The notes: generated by a model not told the origin, from the sequence alone. Positions 36,511 to 44,491 are shown, counted from the first letter of the stretch. The stretch is DNA of 64,000 nt from Rhizobium jaguaris (GCF_003627755.1 NZ_CP032694.1:4460501-4524500), one strand, 5' to 3'. Made by a program: numbers and translations.

Positions 36511-36737
36511 GGCAAATATTGTTTGAAAGCCTTCATAACATATTCTTGTTTTAATATATCGCTCTTTATACTTGTATGCTTGAAGTGGGCAGTCAATAAA
36601 TAAAGATTTGTCTCTAATAGATTTTTATCGATATCGTTGTGAAAAAATGTGTTATCAAATATCGATTTATCTTCGAATGTTCTCTGAACAAAATCGGGCA
36701 TTGAGTTCAATTTATTTCCAATATAGTTTTTATACAT
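36511..36737 (-). pseudogene. HUH-like replication protein, 5' part
   Basis: Codons 1-75 and two bases of the gene whose remainder is at 33499-33928. ATG 36737 is preceded by AAAGGA. Joined across the IS with one GGCAA removed, the frame reads FKQYLPRNLQYYLELVK. It follows a 24-bp hairpin (36768-36791) by 30 bases, a layout like a rep gene just downstream of its nick-site hairpin; that parallel is inference. Confidence 0.6.
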
Positions 36738-36767
36738 ATTAATCCTTTATCTTAAATACTCCTAAAC

Positions 36768-36791
36768 AATAGTCAGGAGAACCTGACTATT
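36768..36791. terminator. Perfect hairpin upstream of the replication-like gene
   Basis: AATAGTCAGG, loop AGAA, CCTGACTATT: 10-bp perfect arms in AT-rich DNA. It could end transcription between the 58-aa gene and the next one, or be the nick-site hairpin of a rolling-circle origin. The rest of the 254-bp gap (36738-36991) shows no gene. Confidence 0.5.
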
Positions 36792-36991
36792 TTAATTGAT
36801 AAATTCTGTTTGATTATCTAAGCCACCTATCGGAAAATTTATCCGGAAAAAGCGCTGTTCTTTTGAAGATCGCAGCAGAAGTAAATGAATAACCTATACT
36901 AATTATAAGTATATTCAGAGAAATAATTCTTAAAAATTTTATTTTAAGACAAAATTAAATCGAGTTGCCAAATTACAACAGTGCGTATTTC

Positions 36992-37168
36992 TTAAAAAGA
37001 ATCCATTTCATCAATATATCCCTTGATCGCTATTGCGATACTCTTTGCCTTAATGTAATTCTTATAGTCACCGTTATTATCGAATACAATAATAGCCTGC
37101 TTTAGTTCGCTGAAAAATTGTTCTCTATATGAATAATCTAAAAGTATATCTCGATTATGGTTTCGCAT
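36992..37168 (-). CDS. Small protein of 58 aa in the element
   Basis: An open frame read by me: MRNHNRDILLDYSYREQFFS at the start and KAKSIAIAIKGYIDEMDSF at the end. It is mostly helical and charged with no known family. ATG 37168 lies 14 bp inside the end of the integrase gene and GAAAGG is about 10 bases upstream, so it is probably coupled to the integrase. In many integrative elements a small protein at this place is an excisionase or a regulator; no helix-turn-helix is obvious here. Confidence 0.5.
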   Translation of the reverse strand: MRNHNRDILLDYSYREQFFSELKQAIIVFDNNGDYKNYIKAKSIAIAIKGYIDEMDSF

Positions 37169-37517
37169 ATTTTTCTTGCCTTTCTTTCAAGTGCGCTTTC
37201 CCGTTTTTGTGCGCTTCGGCAAGAGCATCATACTTATTTTTGAGGGTGTATCCCGTCCCGTAATGCATTCCGATCACATTTTGCTTGTGTCCAAGAATTG
37301 CATTGGCGAGTCTATCCTCACACCCACTATTTCGAAGGAGATCCGCAAGACGGTGCCGGAAGGAGTAGAATGTCTTCTCAGGATATTTGCTTAGGAATTT
37401 TCGCGCAGCAACGCTCACTGCTTCGCCACCGTTGTCACGACGATATCGGTCAAAGCCGTTCGGAAAACGCTTCATCCAAGTCAACGACTCTCCATACAGC
37501 GGTATCTCGCGATGACG
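37155..37517 (-). pseudogene. Tyrosine integrase of the tRNA-Ser element, 3' part
   Basis: The last 118 codons of the integrase whose 5' part is at 40667-41640. The C-terminal catalytic boxes are YSFRHRLADLLRNSG, LGHKQNVIGMHYGTG with the nucleophile candidate Tyr in HYGTGY. Many relatives have His where this copy has Tyr in YSFRH. IS66 separates the two parts; 37510-37517 is the duplicated CGATGACG. Confidence 0.85.
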
Positions 37518-37578
37518 GTGAGCGCAATGAATGGCCCACGGCTTTTGTGATTGACTAAAATAGGTTTCTGGCTCTCGG

Positions 37579-38142
37579 TCAGAACTTCTGCTTTGCCCGC
37601 TTCGGCATAAAATAGGTTCGGATATTGACGAGTGCTTCGGCGACGGCAGCAGCATCCTGGTGGGTCGCTTTCCGTTTTATCTCGCCGAGCTTGCGGAGTG
37701 GCGCGATGATATCCCCAGTGACGGCATGACCTCGAAGGACAGGCCGCCACAGCTTCGGCGCATACCCTGTTCCCAGCAAAAAGCAGAGGTCCCAATCAAA
37801 TGGATCAAGGGTCTGATCATCGATCTGGGTGAACCTTGGCCGGTGGTCTTTCGGTCTCTCGGAAAGGCTTGCAGATATCCGATTATACTCTGCAACGATC
37901 GTCTGCACGGCCCGATGTTCGGTTGTTTCCATCGGCAGGTTTAGGGCATCCGGGCCGGTCAGTTCCGGGATCCACTTGCGTGGGTCGATGAACTTTGGGC
38001 CGATGATGAGAGCCGTGAGATAGCCATCGAGACCGCTCATTGACCAGATAGGCGATGGCGGACGACGTTTCCTGATAAAGGCTTCGAATGCGTCGTCATC
38101 GAGCTTCGGTCGCGGCGTCATCTCCTGGCTGTTCTGTGTCAT
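37579..38142 (-). CDS. UPF0149 (YecA/YgfB-like) passenger protein of IS66
   Basis: 187 aa. LDDDAFEAFIRKRR and MSGLDGYLTALIIGPKFIDPRKWIPEL are the marks of the UPF0149/YecA family, small helical proteins of unclear function. Its ATG overlaps the tnpC stop as ATGA, so it is translated with the transposase genes. It lacks the C-terminal SEC-C zinc motif present in some relatives. Such passengers recur in some IS66 elements. Confidence 0.8.
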   Translation of the reverse strand: MTQNSQEMTPRPKLDDDAFEAFIRKRRPPSPIWSMSGLDGYLTALIIGPKFIDPRKWIPELTGPDALNLPMETTEHRAVQTIVAEYNRISASLSERPKDHRPRFTQIDDQTLDPFDWDLCFLLGTGYAPKLWRPVLRGHAVTGDIIAPLRKLGEIKRKATHQDAAAVAEALVNIRTYFMPKRAKQKF

Positions 38143-39713
38143 GCCGCTTGTCGCTCCTGCTGTGTCATCGCTTCGCGCTCCGCCTTCCAGGCCCAAGGCA
38201 AAAGGCTCTCCATCTCGTTGGCTTTCACTTTGCCGGAGATGATGCGCTCCAACACATCGGCAAGCCAGACGTCGGGGTCCACGCCGTTAAGCTTTGCCGT
38301 GTTGACGAGCGATGCCAGAACAGCGAAGGACTTTCCACCCCGCTCGTTGCCCACGAATAATGAGTTCTTTCTCGTCAGAGCCACGGATTTCATTGAACGC
38401 TCGACGACATTGGAGTCCACCTCGATCCGGCCATCCTCCAGGAAGGCTGTCAGTCCGCTCCAGTGGTTGAGCATGTAAGTGACTGCCTTGCCAAGTGCCG
38501 ATTTCGACGACACCTCGTCGCTCAGTTCGGTGAGATGGACCTTCAGTTCTCTCATGATGGGAGCTGCCTCACGACGCCTGCCGCTAAGCCGGGTATCTTC
38601 ATCTTCCCCTCGTAGTTTTGCTTCGATGCGATAGATTTCGGCAATCCTGGCAAGGATCGACAAGGCCTCCGAAGAGCCGGTCAGCTTGACGACATCGACG
38701 AACTTTCGCCGGGCGTGGGCCAGGCAGAAGGCCAGCCGCATGGGGGCAACGTTGCTCTTGCCGCGTCGTTTGACCATGGTTTTATAGGCTTGGTATCCAT
38801 CAACCTGAAGCACGCCGGCAAACGACGACAGTTGCCCCTCAACCTCGCGAGCGCTGCGGCTTTCGGCAAAAGTATAGGCCACCGCCGGTGGCGCCGGACC
38901 ATTCCAGGGGCGGTCGTCAACTGCTTGCGCCCATAACTGGCAAAGCTTGGTTCGTTTGCGCCCCGGATCGAGGCGCGGCAACGGCGTCTCATCACAGAAC
39001 ATCCTCGGCTGCGAGCGGATGAAGGCGAGTAGCTCGTTATAGAGAAGTTCTAGCCACCAGGCGACCCGCATGACCCAGGCGCCGAGTGTGCCGCGATCGA
39101 TGATGACGCCGCAGGAGGCCAGCATCTGGGCCTGGCGATTGAGCGGGAGATGCCAGGCAAACTTCGAAACAGCGACATGCGCGGCAAACGCCGTGGTCAC
39201 CATGCCACCATCCATCACGCGCGCTGGTGCCGGCGCCTGCACAACAACGCTTTCGCAAGCCCGGCATGCGTAGCGCGGCCGGATCGTCCGTTTCACCCGG
39301 ACAACCGCAGGCACGATGCCGAGCGCCTCGCTGACATCAGCGCCGATGCAATGAAGTTCGAACGAACAGCAGGGGCAAGTCTTGCTCTCCGGCTCGATGA
39401 CCTCGTCATAACGCGGAAGGTGCTTGGGCAAGCGGCCGATATTGCGGGCTGGCGATCTCCGTGCCTGCGTTTTGTCGTCATCGACTGGCGCGACATCGTC
39501 ATTGGCAGCAACGGGAATGTCGCTTAGATCGCCAAGATCGAGCATTGCCTGCGTCGGATCGAGCACCGTCATCTTCTCCGATTTCGTCCCGAAGAGTTGG
39601 CGCTCAAGGAAGGCCACGCGCGCTTTGAGATCGGCATTCTCTTCGTTGAGCGAGAGAATGATCCGGGTCAATTGCGCAGCATCCTGGGGCAAGGGATCGG
39701 GTCGAAGCGGCAT
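38139..39713 (-). CDS. tnpC: IS66 transposase TnpC
   Basis: About 524 aa from ATG 39713 (TAGGG upstream). An N-terminal leucine-zipper helix (LNEENADLKARVAFLERQL) and a zinc-finger segment with CPCC and CRAC pairs precede the DDE core: MFCDETPLP, LQVDGYQAY and GRIEVDSNVVERS. All three acidic residues are present, so this copy may be active. Confidence 0.94.
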   Translation of the reverse strand: MPLRPDPLPQDAAQLTRIILSLNEENADLKARVAFLERQLFGTKSEKMTVLDPTQAMLDLGDLSDIPVAANDDVAPVDDDKTQARRSPARNIGRLPKHLPRYDEVIEPESKTCPCCSFELHCIGADVSEALGIVPAVVRVKRTIRPRYACRACESVVVQAPAPARVMDGGMVTTAFAAHVAVSKFAWHLPLNRQAQMLASCGVIIDRGTLGAWVMRVAWWLELLYNELLAFIRSQPRMFCDETPLPRLDPGRKRTKLCQLWAQAVDDRPWNGPAPPAVAYTFAESRSAREVEGQLSSFAGVLQVDGYQAYKTMVKRRGKSNVAPMRLAFCLAHARRKFVDVVKLTGSSEALSILARIAEIYRIEAKLRGEDEDTRLSGRRREAAPIMRELKVHLTELSDEVSSKSALGKAVTYMLNHWSGLTAFLEDGRIEVDSNVVERSMKSVALTRKNSLFVGNERGGKSFAVLASLVNTAKLNGVDPDVWLADVLERIISGKVKANEMESLLPWAWKAEREAMTQQERQAA

Positions 39714-39761
39714 GACAGACCCTACCATATGAGTCTGAATCTTCAAGCAAAACCAATAGGA

Positions 39762-40118
39762 TCAGCCTGCTTTTGAGGGCCTTCTCACCGCGTTTCGTTT
39801 GACCCTCGTCCAGTCAATGCCGGCCAGCAAAAGCGAGAACTCCTGGGCACTCATCTGCATCGCGCCATCGCAGATCGGCGGCCAAACGAACTTTCCGCTT
39901 TCCAACCACTTCGTTGCCAGGATCATGCCGGATCCGTCCCAATAGATGCAGCGCAGCCGATCGAGACGCTTGGCGCGGAACACAAAAACATCGCCACAAT
40001 ACGGATCAGCAGCAAGCGCCGAAGCCACCAATGCCACCAGGCCATTCATCCCGCGCCGGAAGTCGACAGGTTGCGTCGCAATCATGATCTTCACGCCATT
40101 TGGCGAAACTCCGATCAC
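39762..40118 (-). CDS. tnpB: IS66 accessory protein TnpB
   Basis: 118 aa, IS66 Orf2-like: IMIATQPVDFRRGMNGLVAL then DVFVFRAKRLDRLRCIYWDG and GMILATKWLESGKFVWP. The GTG start overlaps tnpA as GTGA. It is required for IS66 transposition; its biochemical activity is not known. Confidence 0.94.
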   Translation of the reverse strand: MIGVSPNGVKIMIATQPVDFRRGMNGLVALVASALAADPYCGDVFVFRAKRLDRLRCIYWDGSGMILATKWLESGKFVWPPICDGAMQMSAQEFSLLLAGIDWTRVKRNAVRRPSKAG

Positions 40119-40585
40119 CGGCGTCCTCGCAACGCCGCCACCATTGCTTGTGCCAGCTCAGGCGCTACCGAACCGATAACCGTCATGCGCGCGCCGGCAA
40201 TCTCGATCTCAATCCGGCCAGCAAGAACCTCCGAGGCATTCGATGGCGAGCCTTCGTGTCGTGCGCCATCCCCAACCACTGTCACCGGCACGAATACGGC
40301 AGGCGGCAAGCTGGCCTTTGCCGACCGTTGAGAGGTTAGTCCGGCATCCCGTCGCCACACATTCAGCAAGCCGCGATTGACGCCCCAGCGCCTCGCAACA
40401 GCCGAAATGTTCACTTCAGGTTCTGCGCTCTCCGCGAGAATCCGCGCCTTCTCCTCGTCAGTCCAATTCCGCCGCTGCCGCCGACCGGTGATCATCTCGA
40501 TCCGCCGATACTTTCCCTCATGCCTGGCTTCATGCATGCCTTCATCCATGACTTCAAGCATGGCATCAGCGCGATCTCCAACCAT
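40115..40585 (-). CDS. tnpA: IS66 accessory protein TnpA
   Basis: 156 aa. A transposase-8-like helix-turn-helix (NWTDEEKARILAESAEPEVN, AVARRWGVNRGLLNVWRRDA) is followed by a C-terminal part (IEIEIAGARMTVIGSVAPEL) typical of IS66 Orf1. GGAG is 9 bases before the ATG. It starts the coupled tnpA-tnpB-tnpC-passenger operon. Confidence 0.93.
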   Translation of the reverse strand: MVGDRADAMLEVMDEGMHEARHEGKYRRIEMITGRRQRRNWTDEEKARILAESAEPEVNISAVARRWGVNRGLLNVWRRDAGLTSQRSAKASLPPAVFVPVTVVGDGARHEGSPSNASEVLAGRIEIEIAGARMTVIGSVAPELAQAMVAALRGRR

Positions 40586-40666
40586 CCCGGTCCACTCCTA
40601 TCAATGATAGAGCTTATCTCGCGGCCTCATTCACAAAAGAAAAGGTGGGCTGTTCGTCGCGCTCAC

Positions 40667-41640
40667 CGATGACGCTCTCCGCCGCCTTTCACTTTCGTTC
40701 GGAATTCGTTTGGTTTGATACGAATATGAGGGATATCCGCGTCTAAAACGATGTCCGATGACGTGAGTAGGGCCAGTTCCTTGCACCCCGCTCCAGTAAA
40801 CATCGACACAAACATAATGGCCTTAAGCTGGTCATTTACATTGTTGGAATGAAGCTTCTCCGTAATATCTTCGATCTCGATTTCACTGAATGGCTTCCGA
40901 CGACCCTTTTCAGTGTCTTCAATCGCCTTAACTTCAAAGGGGTTGACTAGTTCCGGATAATCCGCCTGGAAAACGGCATTAATGATCTTACGAAGATGCA
41001 TAATCTTCTTGTTTGCCGTAGATGCAGAGATCTTTCCGCTTTCGATATCAGAGATCAGCTTGTCCCTGAATTGATACCCCTCCTTTTTGGTGAGTTTTCG
41101 AACATCCAAATCACCGATTGCTACGACGAATTCACTGATAGCAAGCTCAATTGGCTTTTGAGCCTTTTGCCGTTCTCTAGGAGTACGCCTGAGGTCTTTG
41201 TCGCGAGTAATGACCTTATATCGGTCATAGATATCTGCGAGTCTCACACTTGAGTTTAGAGCCGCTGCTAGAACGCCAGCTCTGATCCTCGGATTGCTTG
41301 GCAAAGACCTGATTATATCAAGGTTCTTTCCCGTTAGCTCTATGAGTTCGGGCACCGACAAGGACCCGACATCATCGGGAAACGAATGGATTCCTGAGTC
41401 GGCTGCCATTTTTTGAAACTCTGTCGCGCCGATGAAATTTGGGTCTTGCGCTGCAAGCTTAAGCAGAGAATCGTATTTCTGATCCAGCTTTGAGTAATTG
41501 AGCGTGGCCAACCTGCGATCTTTTGTTCCTAACGAAATCACAAACTCTCGTTTGTTATCGAACTGATACCTCAATCGAGGAGGGATAGCCCTTCGAAAAT
41601 AATAAAAACCGTCCCTAATGTGTAAATAATTTAGCTTCAA
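40667..41640 (-). pseudogene. Tyrosine integrase of the tRNA-Ser element, 5' part
   Basis: TTG 41640 with AAAGGA upstream is the likely start; a frame to 41676 is also open. The product would be 442 aa. It holds the N-terminal arm domain (YLHIRDGFYYFRRAIPPRLR), the core-binding domain and the first catalytic box, which reads FTGAGCKELALL: the usual Arg of TGAR is Gly here. After removal of IS66 and one CGATGACG the frame reads KGGGERHREIPLYGES. It lies next to tRNA-Ser, its presumed target. Confidence 0.85.
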
Positions 41641-41847
41641 ATGATTTCCTTTCAATTGATAATTAATCAATGACAAGGTTTGTAGCTAAAATTCCCTTAT
41701 TTGTCAAGGTTTAATTTAGATGCGAGAAATCTATACTTAAATTATGAAATATTGTACTTACAATTCCAAAGTACAAACTTTTGTTATACAAGTATATTTC
41801 TCAGGTAGCTGGTAATGGCGAGCAGCGTTCGCTGCGGAAAACGTGCG

Positions 41848-41869
41848 TTTTGTAGCACAGTTTGTATCA
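41848..41869 (+). repeat. Arm-type repeat pair, right end
   Basis: TTTTGTAGCA, three bases, TTTGTATCA: the same two 9-bp units with the same 12-bp period and orientation as at 27343-27364, with one mismatch. It ends 57 bp before the right core. A single further TTTGTAGC is at 41679-41686. The 285-bp gap between integrase and tRNA holds nothing else I can identify. Confidence 0.6.
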
Positions 41870-41925
41870 TAACACCCGGTTCCGAGCGCTAACTATCTGA
41901 TTTCAATGAAGAAATGTCACAAAAA

Positions 41926-41939
41926 TGGCGGAGAGGGTG
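41926..41939 (+). other. Right attachment core (attR) within tRNA-Ser
   Basis: TGGCGGAGAGGGTG, the 3' end of tRNA-Ser with CCA, repeated at 27269-27282. Integration at this place leaves the tRNA intact. Confidence 0.75.
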
Positions 41940-42015
41940 GGATTTGAACCCACGATGCCCTTGCAGGCATGCCGCATTTCGAGTGCGGTGCATTCGACCA
42001 CTCTGCCACCTCTCC
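41926..42015 (-). tRNA. tRNA-Ser (anticodon CGA)
   Basis: 90 nt including encoded CCA. Acceptor GGAGAGG pairs with CCTCTCC; the anticodon loop is CTCGAAA, anticodon CGA; a long variable arm (GCATGCCTGCAAGGGCATC) and T-loop TTCAAAT are present, as in class II tRNAs. Its 3' end is the attachment site of the 14.7-kb element. Confidence 0.95.
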
Positions 42016-42322
42016 GGTTATGCTGGTCGGCGCGTTTCTCAGCGCGGGCGTTCTCATAGCGAGAGAAGGATGGGATGGCAAGGGTGAATATTCAAGGTTT
42101 TCATCCTTTTGCCTTGACAGATCACAGGCCCTTATATATCCCGTGCGACGCAATAGGTGTGGACAAGTCCGCGCCTTGCCCGCCCAGCTTTGTGCAGGGC
42201 TTCACCGGCAGATCTTTTTGAAGGCCCAAGCCTTTGAAATCCCTGCTAAATTTAGACTGATAAAAAGACGGCCGCTTGTCCTTCTGGGCGAGAGAGCCGG
42301 AACGAACATGAAAGGATAAAAA
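42016..42322. other. Leader of the rplU operon
   Basis: About 300 bp between tRNA-Ser and rplU. It should contain the ribosomal protein promoter and leader. I see no clear hairpin with a known regulatory identity; GGATAAAAA is directly before the rplU ATG. Confidence 0.35.
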
Positions 42323-42640
42323 ATGTTCGCAGTCATCAAGACCGGCGGTAAGCAGTACCGTGTGGCAGCCGACGACGTGCTGACCATCGAGAAGCTGGAA
42401 GCCACCGCCGGCGACACCGTAGAATTCACCGAAGTCCTCGTTATCGGCGAAGGCGCCGACGCTGCGATTGGTGCTCCCTTCGTCAAGGGCGCTTCCGTCA
42501 AGGCCGAAGTGGTCGAGCACAACCGCGGCAAGAAGGTCATCGCCTTCAAGAAGCGCCGTCGTCAGAACTCGAAGCGTTCGCGCGGCCATCGCCAGCATCA
42601 CACGGTCGTCCGCATCACGGACATCGTGGCTGCCAAGTAA
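42323..42640 (+). CDS. rplU: 50S ribosomal protein L21
   Basis: 105 aa, full length. [20 protein letters not shown] is the family start and [20 protein letters not shown] the basic C-terminal RNA-binding tail. It is part of the large ribosomal subunit, binding 23S rRNA near L20. It leads the rplU-rpmA operon with a 32-bp gap. Confidence 0.98.
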   Translation: MFAVIKTGGKQYRVAADDVLTIEKLEATAGDTVEFTEVLVIGEGADAAIGAPFVKGASVKAEVVEHNRGKKVIAFKKRRRQNSKRSRGHRQHHTVVRITDIVAAK

Positions 42641-42672
42641 GTAACGGGATCAAGGTTTAAAGGAGAACTCCA

Positions 42673-42942
42673 ATGGCACACAAAAAAGCTGGCGGTTCCT
42701 CGCGTAACGGTCGCGATTCCGAATCCAAGCGCCTTGGCGTGAAGAAGTTCGGCGGCGAAACCGTCGCAGCAGGCAACATCATCGTGCGTCAGCGCGGTAC
42801 GCAGTGGCATCCGGGCGCCAATGTCGGCCTCGGCAAAGATCATACCATTTTTGCGCTTACGGCCGGCAATGTGGACTACCGTACGAAGGCCAATGGCCGC
42901 GTGTACGTGTCTGTAATGCCGAAAGCGGAAGCAGCGGAATAA
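42673..42942 (+). CDS. rpmA: 50S ribosomal protein L27
   Basis: 89 aa. [20 protein letters not shown] is the conserved flexible N-terminus that reaches the peptidyl-transferase centre, and the start needs no N-terminal processing peptide as in some Firmicutes. [20 protein letters not shown] is the core motif. AAAGGAG precedes the ATG. A strong terminator follows. Confidence 0.98.
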   Translation: MAHKKAGGSSRNGRDSESKRLGVKKFGGETVAAGNIIVRQRGTQWHPGANVGLGKDHTIFALTAGNVDYRTKANGRVYVSVMPKAEAAE

Positions 42943-43006
42943 GCCGGTAGCGCTCAAAAACAGCCGGCGTCTCATCGACCCGGCTGATCGCAACAGGTTC
43001 AGTCAG

Positions 43007-43040
43007 AAAAGGGGAGATGGGGCGCCATCTCCCCTTTTTT
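43007..43040 (+). terminator. Strong terminator after rplU-rpmA
   Basis: Perfect 14-bp arms, AAAAGGGGAGATGG and CCATCTCCCCTTTT, with loop GGCG and extra T residues. Clear Rho-independent terminator ending the ribosomal operon. Confidence 0.93.
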
Positions 43041-43067
43041 CTTTATCCCAACCAGGAGGACTGAACC

Positions 43068-43703
43068 ATGCAAGGCGAATTGTTAAGGGAAGGCCAATCG
43101 AGGTCTCCCGAAGAACGGCTGAGGCCGGAGCGGTTAAGGACCGATTGCCCTGTCTTGTTGTCGGAAAGGCTCGTTCTGCGCGCGCCCCACGAAGAAGACA
43201 TCGACGCCCTTGCCCATCTCGCCAACAACGCCAACGTCGCCACAATGGTATCGCGTATGCCGCACCCGTATACGACCGCCGATGCCGCCGATTTCGTGCG
43301 ACGCACGAAGCTTGGCGAGATTGGCAAGTGCGTCTATGCGATCACCAAAGCCGACAACGGCGCCTTTCTCGGTTGCTGCGGCGTCGAGCCGACGGCCGAC
43401 CCGCAGACCGTCGAGATCGGCTATTGGCTGGGCGAGCCTTATTGGAACCAGGGCTATATGACGGAAGCCGCCCATGCCCTGATCGACATGGTCTTCCGTA
43501 CGCGCGAGAACGTCGCCCAGATCGATGCCCGTTGCCGGGTGATGAACGTTGCCTCGAGGAGGGTCGTGCAGAAGTGCGGCTTCCAGTTCCAGGGATCCGG
43601 CCTTGCCGCGTCGCTGGCGCTCGGCAGCACGGTATCGGTCGAATGGTACCGGCTGGACCGCAAGACCTGGATATCCTTGAGAAGCTGGGGAGGTCTGAGA
43701 TGA
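43068..43703 (+). CDS. GNAT acetyltransferase, RimJ/RimL type
   Basis: 211 aa. It has an N-terminal extension of about 25 aa, then LSERLVLRAPHEEDIDALAHL, the middle IGYWLGEPYWNQGYMTEAAHAL (acetyl-CoA binding Q/RxxGxx region) and NVASRRVVQKCGFQFQG. Family members acetylate N-terminal amines of ribosomal proteins or small amines; the substrate is unknown. Its stop overlaps the next GNAT gene as ATGA. Confidence 0.87.
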   Translation: MQGELLREGQSRSPEERLRPERLRTDCPVLLSERLVLRAPHEEDIDALAHLANNANVATMVSRMPHPYTTADAADFVRRTKLGEIGKCVYAITKADNGAFLGCCGVEPTADPQTVEIGYWLGEPYWNQGYMTEAAHALIDMVFRTRENVAQIDARCRVMNVASRRVVQKCGFQFQGSGLAASLALGSTVSVEWYRLDRKTWISLRSWGGLR

Positions 43704-44290
43704 ACGCCGCCATCCTGCACCGCCGCGACGTCAGGACCCTGGCGCCCGGACCGACGCCGGTCATCCGGACCAAACGGCTGACGCTGCGCCCGCACCGGCT
43801 CGGCGATGCCGACGCGATGACGGAATCCCTGTCGGATTTCGCCGTCACCCGCATGCTGGCCCGCGTGCCGGTGCCCTACGACCGTCAGGATGCGTTGGAC
43901 TGGCTGGTCCCGCGCACCTGCGGCGATCTGGACAGTGACTGGATGCTGGCCATCACCGAGCGGGACGATGTCCATATCGGCTGCGTCGGCATCGACCTCA
44001 GGCATGGCCGCTGGCATCTCGGCTACTGGCTGAACCGCTACTACTGGCGGCGCGGCATCATGACCGAGGCGGTCACGGCCGCGCTCGAGCGCTTCGCCCG
44101 CCGCATGCCCGAGGTCGCCGTGTTCTCCGGCGTCTTCGCCGACAATCCGGCGTCGTTGAAGCTGCAGCAGAAGCTCGGCTTCGACATCATCGGCTGCGCG
44201 GAGGTCTACAGCTTCGCCCGCAACACCATGGTTCCGCATATCGAAACCGTGCTGAAGCCGGGCGCGCTGCGGCTCTCGCAGGCGGCGTGA
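43700..44290 (+). CDS. Second GNAT acetyltransferase, RimJ/RimL type
   Basis: 196 aa. VIRTKRLTLRPHRLGDADAM, LGYWLNRYYWRRGIMTEAVT and NPASLKLQQKLGFDIIG repeat the layout of the gene before it, so the two are likely ancient tandem duplicates. The ATG at 43700 overlaps the upstream stop; the same frame is open much further 5' but antiparallel to nothing real and out of frame with the first gene. Confidence 0.87.
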   Translation: MNAAILHRRDVRTLAPGPTPVIRTKRLTLRPHRLGDADAMTESLSDFAVTRMLARVPVPYDRQDALDWLVPRTCGDLDSDWMLAITERDDVHIGCVGIDLRHGRWHLGYWLNRYYWRRGIMTEAVTAALERFARRMPEVAVFSGVFADNPASLKLQQKLGFDIIGCAEVYSFARNTMVPHIETVLKPGALRLSQAA

Positions 44291-44341
44291 AATAGAGGAT
44301 GAGGCTGGTCAGGCGTGCCCGTATCAAGATGCGATGTGCCC

Positions 44342-44491
44342 GGCCCCTCACCCTAACCCTCTCCCCGCAAGGCGGGGAGAGGGGACCAACTTAGCGGTTG
44401 CCGCTCTTTCGCGGCCAGTTGCGAAGCGACTGATTTAACACGGAAATTCCCTCTCCCCGTACAAACGGGGAGAGGGCTAGGGTGAGGGGCC
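44342..44491. repeat. Palindromic intergenic repeat (RIME-like)
   Basis: 26-bp inverted arms, starting GGCCCCTCACCCTAACCCTC on the left, differ at one base and enclose about 98 bp, with further CCTCTCCCCGC/CGGGGAGAGG hairpins inside. Such GGGGAGAGGG-type palindromes are scattered between genes in rhizobial genomes. It lies between convergent genes and may also terminate transcription. Confidence 0.75.

Larger units (their letters stand above)
37518..40666 (-). mobile_element. IS66-family element with 8-bp target duplication CGATGACG
   Basis: 3,149 bp. Inverted ends start GTGAGCGCAATGAATGGCCC on the left and, reversed, GTGAGCGCGACGAACAGCCC on the right. CGATGACG is at 37510-37517 and 40667-40674; 8 bp is the rule for IS66. 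It encodes tnpA, tnpB and tnpC plus a UPF0149 passenger gene. Confidence 0.95.

Noticed and set aside
43145..44290. A 381-codon frame that seems to extend the second GNAT gene upstream
   Set aside because: Its first 185 codons overlap the real first GNAT gene out of frame; the ATG at 43700 overlapping the upstream stop is the better start.
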